Below are positions 48,416 through 54,347 of a DNA stretch of 54,347 nt, one piece after another; position 1 is the first letter of the stretch; each line of letters begins with the position of its first letter. Under the pieces are notes generated by a model. That model was given only the letters and a program-made list of their open reading frames with translations, had not been told where the DNA came from and did no database searches. The position numbers were made by a program, and so were the translations under genes. The stretch is from assembly GCA_002163115.1 (NCBI GenBank), contig MAAI01000045.1:1-54347 (forward strand). Direction: 5' to 3'. The DNA is from Methylophaga sp. 41_12_T18 (GTDB lineage: Bacteria; Pseudomonadota; Gammaproteobacteria; Nitrosococcales; Methylophagaceae).

Positions 48416-49432
48416 TTACGGTGTCGAAATATGGTCGCGTAAAGCAGCCACAAACTGCGGCATAATCTTTTCACGGCGACTTTCATATACCGGCGATAAA
48501 AAGACTCGATGGTGCAATGCAGGTAACAATACGGTATGAATATCATCAGGCAAGACATGATTCCGTCCTTCTAACCAAGCACTGACCTTAGCCGCTCGAA
48601 CCATGGCCGACATACCTCGAACACTAGCCCCCGCTACCACTAAATCTTCCATATATACATCGGGTATTTCAATGCCAGACTCATGTGGTTTCCATGTCGC
48701 ATCCCATAAATTCACCACATAATTTTCAATTTCTTCTGATACAAAAATACTTTTTTGAATGGCTTTATCTAAAGCGTTGAGCTCTTTAAAGTCTAATAAG
48801 GGTTCAGATAGGCTTGCCAGCAACTCATCCACATTATGATAAGCAGCATCAAAAATTAATTTTCGTCGAATATCGGCATCTGTCGGTCTATCAATAGATA
48901 TTTCAAACAAAAAACGATCACGGGCTGCCGCACTAAGCTCAAAAGTTTCTTCTTTTTCTACGCCATTACGATCTGCAAACACCACCATATGAGGGAAAGT
49001 GAACTCACGACCAAATGCTTCGGCACTACGTTCAGCCATCGCTCTTAATAATAGAGACTGTACTTGTGGTCTAGCCCGGTTTATCTCGTTGAAAAAGAAT
49101 ACTGCCGTATCTTCACCGTGAGTAATCAATGGCCCTGGGTCAATAACCGGTTTGCCCTCACCATCGACCCAAGCGCTATAAAGTAAATCGTTAGGCATTA
49201 AGTCAACACTACCTTCAATACGGCCAAAAGCACCACCGAGTGCTTTTGAAAAAGCACGTAATAGCGTTGTTTTACCGACACCCACACCACCTTCTAACAG
49301 CACGTGTCCTCGTGAATGCAGTGCGATCAAAATCAAACGAATAGCACGTTCTTGACCAATAACAACCTGATTCACGCCTTTTTCTAACTCAAGGGCATGC
49401 TCACGTGACGTTTCCAGCTGTGACTCTGTCAT
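48416..49432 (-). CDS. mxaR: MxaR, MoxR-family AAA+ ATPase
   Basis: A 338-residue AAA+ ATPase. Walker A is EGGVGVGKTTLL at about 47-58, Walker B is TAVFFFNEINRARP at about 109-122, sensor 1 lies in VVFADRNGVE, and the MoxR-specific lid helices follow. MoxR ATPases work with VWA proteins as maturation chaperones; MxaR was defined in the methanol oxidation cluster. It is 37 bases downstream of the 132-residue membrane protein and is the first of the six mxa genes. mxaF, mxaJ, mxaG and mxaI, which often precede mxaR, are absent upstream. Confidence 0.93.
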   Translation of the reverse strand: MTESQLETSREHALELEKGVNQVVIGQERAIRLILIALHSRGHVLLEGGVGVGKTTLLRAFSKALGGAFGRIEGSVDLMPNDLLYSAWVDGEGKPVIDPGPLITHGEDTAVFFFNEINRARPQVQSLLLRAMAERSAEAFGREFTFPHMVVFADRNGVEKEETFELSAAARDRFLFEISIDRPTDADIRRKLIFDAAYHNVDELLASLSEPLLDFKELNALDKAIQKSIFVSEEIENYVVNLWDATWKPHESGIEIPDVYMEDLVVAGASVRGMSAMVRAAKVSAWLEGRNHVLPDDIHTVLLPALHHRVFLSPVYESRREKIMPQFVAALRDHISTP

Positions 49433-49469
49433 TACATCTTTCCTATATATTTAAATTTAACGGATTAAT

Positions 49470-49868
49470 TTACGCGTTTAAATAATGTTGTATGAAGGTA
49501 TAAGCGAGCCAGACAAAACCGACCGTTGTGATGACAAAACTAATAGCTGAATAAACTTTCCAGATCATTTTGTCCCAAAACTTCTCATCTAATGACGCCA
49601 CCACAAAAATAGTGGGATTAGTAAAACCACCAATGGCTACACACCAACAAGCAATAATTGGTAAATCAACACCACTAGCGCCTATTGCATAAAAAGCGGC
49701 ACCAAACCCCCCCATCAAAGCATAATCGACATGCGCTCGAATGAAAGTGGCATAGTCAAATTTGCCATCTAAACCAGGAATCGGAAACCAACGGGCGAAG
49801 GTCATCGTCCATGCGCCAATAATGATTGCCAACATACATGCTGCTGCACCTACTAATAATATTTCCAT
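49470..49868 (-). CDS. Four-helix membrane protein upstream of mxaR
   Basis: A 132-residue membrane protein with helices at about 3-24, 48-64, 70-90 and 101-125. The loop between helices 1 and 2 has charged and aromatic residues, TFIRAHVDYALMGGFGAAFY, with Arg44 and His46 near the membrane interface; the rest is glycine-rich. It is not a recognised mxa gene. AAAGGT upstream supports the ATG. Being the first gene on the mxaR strand, 37 bases before it, and divergent from the two-component pair, it probably belongs to the methanol oxidation transcript. Function unknown; a small electron-transfer or assembly protein is only a guess. Confidence 0.72.
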   Translation of the reverse strand: MEILLVGAAACMLAIIIGAWTMTFARWFPIPGLDGKFDYATFIRAHVDYALMGGFGAAFYAIGASGVDLPIIACWCVAIGGFTNPTIFVVASLDEKFWDKMIWKVYSAISFVITTVGFVWLAYTFIQHYLNA

Positions 49869-50008
49869 CTTTTGCTACCTTTTAGGGTTACTAATAAATA
49901 TTCATCTAATCAAAATGAAGCTGACACCATGTTACGCCGCTTTCATATTTGTTCACCGTATATTAGCCCAATAAAAGCGGGCAAATTTCCCGAAGGCTTT
50001 CCAGCTCA

Positions 50009-50036
50009 TTTACAATTCGCTAGATACGCATAAACT
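50009..50036 (+). promoter_or_regulatory. Possible promoter of the two-component pair
   Basis: TTTACA at 50009-50014 and TAAACT at 50031-50036, spaced by 16 bases, lie 30 bases before the kinase start codon in the 198-base divergent region shared with the mxa-side gene. Match quality is only moderate. Confidence 0.3.
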
Positions 50037-50066
50037 AAGCTCAGGCTTCTGCAATATGGTTTATTC

Positions 50067-51431
50067 ATGAATCTTCAACTATCACTCATCATTCGCATCA
50101 TACTTACCGCATTCATTTGTCTGGTGGCTAATGCTGCTTATGTTTTATATCACAATGATCAACAAGCCAAACAGCAAGCCATAGAGACAGCAGATCGCAT
50201 TGAAAATGAAATTCAAACTCAGTTACAACGCATCTATGATGGTCATGATCACTCCACCAGCTTTCCCGATGCCAAGCTCTGGCAAAATATTAATGGCCTG
50301 CCCGGTTCTTGTATTCAATTTGAATCATTAAGTAATAGCCGACAACGTTTTATTTGTAATGAAGAAGCCGCCATTAATCAGAGTTGGCCTTCGTGGTTTG
50401 GCACGCTTTACCAACAATTTTTCACCCCTGATTATCAAGCCAAACGCAAAGTGGTATTTTTTGCTCTTAGCTTTGGCACCATTGTGGTTACATTAAATAA
50501 ACAATCTGAAATCAGCAGTGCCTGGACCAACTTACGCGGCTTAATGGGCTTAACCTTCATGACTGTGCTAGCGCTGGCGACCTTGGTATATATAACGGTG
50601 AGTCGAATCCTGAAACCGGCTCAACTGATCGTTAATGGCTTAGAAAAAATGCGTGAAGGCCAGCTAGATACACGCATTGCTTCTTTTGAGGTTAATGAAT
50701 GGCGTCGTACCAGTGATGCCATCAATCAACTGGCCATCAGTCAACAGCAAGTGATGGCAGAAAACCAACAGTTAGCGTTAAAACTGATGAATGCCCAAGA
50801 AGAAGAGCATCGTTATATTGCTCGTGAACTACATGATGAGTTTGGACAATGTTTGGCGGGTATTAATGCCATTAACAGTTCTATCAATCAAACAGCTAAA
50901 CAACAATGTCCTGATTTAGTCGAAGAATCCGACAAAGTCAGTGAGATTACTCGCCATATGATGGACGTTTTACGTAGCCTGTTAACCCGACTGCGTCCTG
51001 CTGAAGTGGATGATTTTGGTCTCACCTCCAGCCTTAAAAAATTAGTGGCCAGTTGGAATAACCGTACACATGGTGAAACCCTTTATCAATTGACCATCAC
51101 CGGTAATATCGAGCAACTTGTTGAGCCCTTTCCGGTTAATATTTACCGAATTATTCAAGAATGCTTAACCAATATTGCCAAGCATGCCCAAGCAAGCAAA
51201 GCGTCTATTACCATTGATTATCAGGCCAACTCATCTTTTCAACTCATCATCAGTGATGATGGCATTGCGACTGAAACAACCATCTTAGATAATCAAATGG
51301 GCATGGGCCTGATTGGGATTAGAGAACGTGTTTCGGCTTTAGCTGGTCAACTTGAAATCACCTCACAATCAGGATCGGGGATGACCATCTTAATTACTCT
51401 GCCTATCCATACTTACGAGCAACCATCATGA
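50067..51431 (+). CDS. NarL-type membrane sensor histidine kinase
   Basis: A 454-residue kinase. Membrane helices at about 7-27 and 160-180 enclose a periplasmic sensor of about 130 residues; a HAMP domain (SRILKPAQLIVNGLEKMREG) follows, then the HisKA_3 dimerisation domain with phosphoacceptor H256 in ARELHDEFGQ and an HATPase_c domain with NIAKHAQASKASI and GMGLIGIRERVSAL. It overlaps its response regulator by four bases. In Paracoccus, MoxY/MoxX is a NarL-type pair that controls methanol oxidation genes; divergence from the mxa block suggests a similar role here, which is inference. Confidence 0.93.
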   Translation: MNLQLSLIIRIILTAFICLVANAAYVLYHNDQQAKQQAIETADRIENEIQTQLQRIYDGHDHSTSFPDAKLWQNINGLPGSCIQFESLSNSRQRFICNEEAAINQSWPSWFGTLYQQFFTPDYQAKRKVVFFALSFGTIVVTLNKQSEISSAWTNLRGLMGLTFMTVLALATLVYITVSRILKPAQLIVNGLEKMREGQLDTRIASFEVNEWRRTSDAINQLAISQQQVMAENQQLALKLMNAQEEEHRYIARELHDEFGQCLAGINAINSSINQTAKQQCPDLVEESDKVSEITRHMMDVLRSLLTRLRPAEVDDFGLTSSLKKLVASWNNRTHGETLYQLTITGNIEQLVEPFPVNIYRIIQECLTNIAKHAQASKASITIDYQANSSFQLIISDDGIATETTILDNQMGMGLIGIRERVSALAGQLEITSQSGSGMTILITLPIHTYEQPS

Positions 51432-52099
51432 ACCCACTGACAAAAACTATTTCCATCATGCTGGTCGATGATCACGCTATCGTTCGTGAGGGTTACCGAT
51501 CTCTACTACAAAAACAAGATAATATGACCGTTGTGGCTGAAGCAAGTGATGGTCAAGATGCTTATTTACAATATAAAGCACATCAGCCCGATATTGTAAT
51601 CATGGATATCTCAATGCCGGGGCAAAGTGGTTTAGAAGCTATTTCACGTATACGCCAAGTTAATTCTTCAGCCAAAATTCTCGTCTTCAGCATGCATCAA
51701 AACCCTAGTTTTGCCATTCAAGCAACTCGTGCAGGTGCCTTTGGTTACGTCACTAAAAGCAGTGATCCAGAAGTATTAATTCGTGCTATTTATGATGTCT
51801 ATGACGGTCAGCATTCACTGAGTGCCGACATTGCCCAAGCCTTAGCCATGGAAAAGTTAGGCACGGATAGTTCCGCTTTAGAACAATTAACCGTTAGGGA
51901 ATTTGAAGTATTTAGAATGTTAGTTGAAGCACAATCCACCACCACCATTGCTGAAACTTTAAACATCAGCCCGAAAACGGTTTCTAATACCCACTATATT
52001 ATTAAGAAAAAGCTTGGCGTGAGTAGTGATATTGAACTGACCCGCCTTGCCATCAAAATGAATGTGCTCAACTTATTAGATATAGTTGAGGTGGACTAA
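51428..52099 (+). CDS. NarL/FixJ-family response regulator
   Basis: A 223-residue regulator: receiver domain (about 9-125) with acidic pair VDDH at 14-17 and the phosphorylated Asp60 in IVIMDISMPG, then a LuxR-type helix-turn-helix (about 155-215) with TIAETLNISPKTVSNTHYII. It is translationally coupled to the preceding kinase (ATGA overlap). Likely targets are the divergent mxa-side transcript or other C1 genes, in the manner of MoxX/MxaB, but no binding site can be assigned. Its stop codon lies in the loop of a strong hairpin. Confidence 0.94.
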   Translation: MNPLTKTISIMLVDDHAIVREGYRSLLQKQDNMTVVAEASDGQDAYLQYKAHQPDIVIMDISMPGQSGLEAISRIRQVNSSAKILVFSMHQNPSFAIQATRAGAFGYVTKSSDPEVLIRAIYDVYDGQHSLSADIAQALAMEKLGTDSSALEQLTVREFEVFRMLVEAQSTTTIAETLNISPKTVSNTHYIIKKKLGVSSDIELTRLAIKMNVLNLLDIVEVD

Positions 52100-52114
52100 G
52101 CCTGTCCACCTCAA
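52086..52114. terminator. Hairpin between the response regulator and ahpF
   Basis: TTGAGGTGGAC pairs perfectly with GTCCACCTCAA (11 bp) around a seven-base loop containing the regulator stop codon. It separates convergent genes and could stop transcription from both sides. Neither strand has a proper T tract after the stem, so it may instead act as an mRNA 3'-end stabiliser. Confidence 0.5.
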
Positions 52115-52126
52115 AACCATTTCTTG

Positions 52127-53704
52127 TTATGCCGCTTCTTCGGTTACAGCTACATCGTCAAACGAAGTGCGAATAATGTAATCAAATGACCCCAATGATG
52201 CTTTCGCACCTTCACCCATTGCAATAATGATTTGCTTATAAGGCACTGTCGTCACATCACCCGCAGCAAACACACCCTGCATAGAAGTTTGACCTTTTGG
52301 ATCAATTTCAATTTCACCGTGAGCACTTAAGTCAACCGTGCCTTTCAACCAATCGGTATTAGGCAATAAACCGATTTGAACAAACACCGCAGCTAATTCA
52401 ACGCTCTTCACTTCATCGGTTGTACGGTCTTTATACTCAAGGCCGGTCACTTTTTTACCATCACCTAACACTTCAGTTGATTGTGCTTGAGTAATGATGG
52501 TGACATTTGGCAAGCTACGTAACTTGTCTTGCAACACGCCATCAGCACGTAAACTATCGTTATATTCCAATATGGTCACATGGTTAACTATACCGGCTAA
52601 ATCAATCGCAGCCTCAACACCCGAGTTACCACCACCAACAACGGCTACGTCCTTACCTTTAAATAAAGGACCATCACAATGAGGACAATAAGCAACACCA
52701 TGACCTCGGTATTCGCGTTCACCTGGAATATTCATTTCACGCCAGCGGGCACCGGTTGAAACAATCACCGCTTTACTGCTTAATACCGCACCACTTTCGA
52801 GCTCAACTTCGACCATGCCATTAACACGGCTTAATGATTTAGCACGTTGTAAATTCATGATATCGACATCATAACTTTTCACATGCTCTTCTAATGCTGA
52901 TACTAATTTAGGACCATCGGTCGCTTGCACAGAAATGAAGTTCTCAATCGCCATCGTATCCATTACCTGACCACCAAAGCGTTCAGCAACTACACCGGTA
53001 CGAATACCTTTACGTGCTGAATACACTGCCGCCGAAGCACCAGCTGGCCCACCACCAATCACCAATACATCAAATGCTTCTTTGTCATTGATCTTAGTCG
53101 CTTCACGTTTTGAAGCACCGGTATCTAACTTGGCAATGATTTCAGATAAGTTCATTCGCCCTTGACCGAATAACTCACCATTCATATAGACACTCGGCAC
53201 AGACATAATCTGACGTGTATCTACTTCGTCTTGATACAAAGCACCATCAATCATCACATGACTGATATTCGGGTTTAACACCGCCATCAAGTTCAATGCT
53301 TGCACGACTTCAGGGCAGTTCTGACATGACAATGAGATATAGGTTTCGAATTGATATGAACCTTCTAATGCTTGAATTTGCTCAACCGTCTCTGCTTCAA
53401 CTTTAGTCGGGTGACCGCCTACATGTAACAAGGCCAATACTAATGACGTAAATTCATGACCCATTGGAATACCAGCAAAACGAATGTTTTCATCTTTTCC
53501 CGCCTGCTTGATAGCAAACGAAGGACTACGTTCATCTGCTTGCTCAATCAAACTGATGTGATTAGACATTGCTGCAATTTCAATTAGCAATTCTTTCATC
53601 TCACGAGACTTATCGCTTTCATCGAGTGAAGCAACGATCTCAATAGCACCAGTGATATTGCCTAAGTAGGTTTTTAATTGTGCTGCAATATTTGCTTCTA
53701 ACAT
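52127..53704 (-). CDS. ahpF: Alkyl hydroperoxide reductase subunit F
   Basis: FAD-dependent NADH:peroxiredoxin reductase that re-reduces AhpC. The 525 residues have the family layout: two thioredoxin-like folds at the N-terminus with the CxxC in [14 protein letters not shown] (about 125-138), then a thioredoxin-reductase module with FAD loop [21 protein letters not shown], redox pair in [15 protein letters not shown] loop [13 protein letters not shown] and the closing FAD segment [16 protein letters not shown]. It follows ahpC after 98 bases containing a hairpin. Confidence 0.97.
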   Translation of the reverse strand: MLEANIAAQLKTYLGNITGAIEIVASLDESDKSREMKELLIEIAAMSNHISLIEQADERSPSFAIKQAGKDENIRFAGIPMGHEFTSLVLALLHVGGHPTKVEAETVEQIQALEGSYQFETYISLSCQNCPEVVQALNLMAVLNPNISHVMIDGALYQDEVDTRQIMSVPSVYMNGELFGQGRMNLSEIIAKLDTGASKREATKINDKEAFDVLVIGGGPAGASAAVYSARKGIRTGVVAERFGGQVMDTMAIENFISVQATDGPKLVSALEEHVKSYDVDIMNLQRAKSLSRVNGMVEVELESGAVLSSKAVIVSTGARWREMNIPGEREYRGHGVAYCPHCDGPLFKGKDVAVVGGGNSGVEAAIDLAGIVNHVTILEYNDSLRADGVLQDKLRSLPNVTIITQAQSTEVLGDGKKVTGLEYKDRTTDEVKSVELAAVFVQIGLLPNTDWLKGTVDLSAHGEIEIDPKGQTSMQGVFAAGDVTTVPYKQIIIAMGEGAKASLGSFDYIIRTSFDDVAVTEEAA

Positions 53705-53747
53705 AACGATTAACCTTTTATTCCAATAGATATGAATAAGTAATATG

Positions 53748-53773
53748 CTGCCTAGATCATCTGATCCAGGCAG
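53748..53773. repeat. Stem-loop between ahpC and ahpF
   Basis: CTGCCTAGATC and GATCCAGGCAG form an 11-bp stem with a single A-C mismatch and a four-base loop (ATCT). On the ahpC-ahpF strand it is not followed by a T tract, so partial termination, processing or stabilisation of the upstream ahpC message fits better than full termination. Confidence 0.6.
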
Positions 53774-53802
53774 ACTTTGTTTTAATTAAACCTTGGTTTT
53801 AA

Positions 53803-54347
53803 TTAAATTTTGCCAACAAGGTCTAATGATGGTGCTAATGTTTCTTCACCTGGCTGCCATGCAGCTGGGCAAACTTCGCCATCATGCTCAGCTACATATT
53901 GAGCAGCTTGAACCTTACGAACTAATTCTTTAGCATCACGGCCAATACCAAGGTCATGTACTTCAGCGACTTTGATATTGCCTTCAGGATCGATGACAAA
54001 TGTACCGCGTAAAGCTAGACCTTCTTCTTCAATCATCACATCAAAGTTACGGCTGATAGTACCTGTCGGATCACCAATCATTGGATAGTTAATCTTCTTG
54101 ATGGTATCCGATGTGTCATGCCATGCTTTATGAGTGAAGTGAGTATCTGTAGATACTGAATAGACTTCCACACCCAACTCTTGAAGTTTTGCATAGTGGT
54201 CAGCCAAATCGCCTAACTCAGTCGGACAAACAAAAGTGAAGTCAGCTGGGTAGAAGAAGAAGATTGACCATTTACCTTTTACATCTTCATCAGTAACAGG
54301 AATAAATTCACCGTTATGAAATGCTGTTGCATTAAATGGTTTGATTT
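53803..54347 (-). CDS. ahpC: Alkyl hydroperoxide reductase subunit C, 5' end cut by window edge
   Basis: Typical two-cysteine peroxiredoxin that reduces hydrogen peroxide, organic peroxides and peroxynitrite. The frame is open to the window edge; about 181 residues are visible, beginning [17 protein letters not shown], so only some half-dozen N-terminal residues are missing. The peroxidatic Cys is in [13 protein letters not shown] and the resolving Cys in [14 protein letters not shown] near the C-terminus. [15 protein letters not shown] and [12 protein letters not shown] are also family segments. It precedes ahpF. An OxyR gene or binding site is not seen, since the promoter lies outside the window. 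Confidence 0.97.
   Translation of the reverse strand, partial: IKPFNATAFHNGEFIPVTDEDVKGKWSIFFFYPADFTFVCPTELGDLADHYAKLQELGVEVYSVSTDTHFTHKAWHDTSDTIKKINYPMIGDPTGTISRNFDVMIEEEGLALRGTFVIDPEGNIKVAEVHDLGIGRDAKELVRKVQAAQYVAEHDGEVCPAAWQPGEETLAPSLDLVGKI

Noticed and set aside
53779-53807. Direct repeat GTTTTAATTAAA, two copies 17 bases apart, near the ahpC stop
   Set aside because: Short and AT-rich, and one copy includes the ahpC stop codon; chance is the simplest explanation.

Overview
The window looks like a chromosomal segment of a fairly AT-rich gammaproteobacterial methylotroph. The long minus-strand housekeeping run (dnaE, accA, tilS, pyrG, kdsA, eno, ftsB, ispD, ispF, truD, cysG) is typical of Gammaproteobacteria. 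A complete mxaR-S-A-C-K-L block, the accessory genes of calcium methanol dehydrogenase, points to methanol oxidation. A Methylophaga-like organism (Piscirickettsiales/Thiotrichales) would fit, but that is an inference from gene content and no marker phylogeny was run. I found no rRNA, tRNA, CRISPR array, prophage or insertion sequence.

Layout. 1-2453 (+): 3' end of smrA and a chemoreceptor closed by a strong terminator. 2610-5425 (-): a tight five-gene unit of two DUF1538 membrane proteins, a PII-like protein, a two-CBS protein and ampD, divergent from nadC (5473-6315, +). 6384-9336 (-): a secreted PepSY-repeat protein and a TonB-dependent receptor. 9521-26857 (-): the housekeeping run from dnaE down to cysG, carrying a GspE-like ATPase and PilU between dnaE and accA. 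26905-30178 (-): an MscS-type channel, nagZ and a signal-less YkuD protein that probably belongs to peptidoglycan recycling. 30377-33582: a PH-domain protein, a membrane protein resembling a kinase dimerisation helix, a divergent MTHFR-family protein and a LamB-like porin. 33819-37637 (-): TonB receptor, cysteine-containing Asp-box propeller lipoprotein-like protein and thioredoxin-like lipoprotein. 37863-38345 (-): NYN nuclease. 38497-42991 (+): PstS-like binding protein, porin and GGDEF/EAL sensor in one operon. 43344-44165 (+): DUF2927 secreted protein. 44195-49868 (-): mxaL, K, C, A, S, R and a small four-helix membrane protein. 50067-52099 (+): NarL-type two-component pair divergent from the mxa block. 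52127-54347 (-): ahpF and the nearly complete ahpC, cut by the window edge.

How the genes fit together. The mxa block supplies the MoxR/VWA machinery thought to mature periplasmic methanol dehydrogenase, and the divergent kinase/regulator pair sits where a MoxYX-type regulator would be expected. The structural genes mxaFJGI are not in this window. AmpD, NagZ and the YkuD protein cover three steps of muropeptide recycling from two separate loci. The loci most worth pursuing as undescribed systems are DUF1538/DUF1538/PII-like/CBS (a putative nucleotide-gated membrane system), TonB receptor/CxCC propeller/thioredoxin (a putative redox-linked uptake system), and PstS-like/porin/c-di-GMP enzyme (envelope sensing coupled to c-di-GMP).
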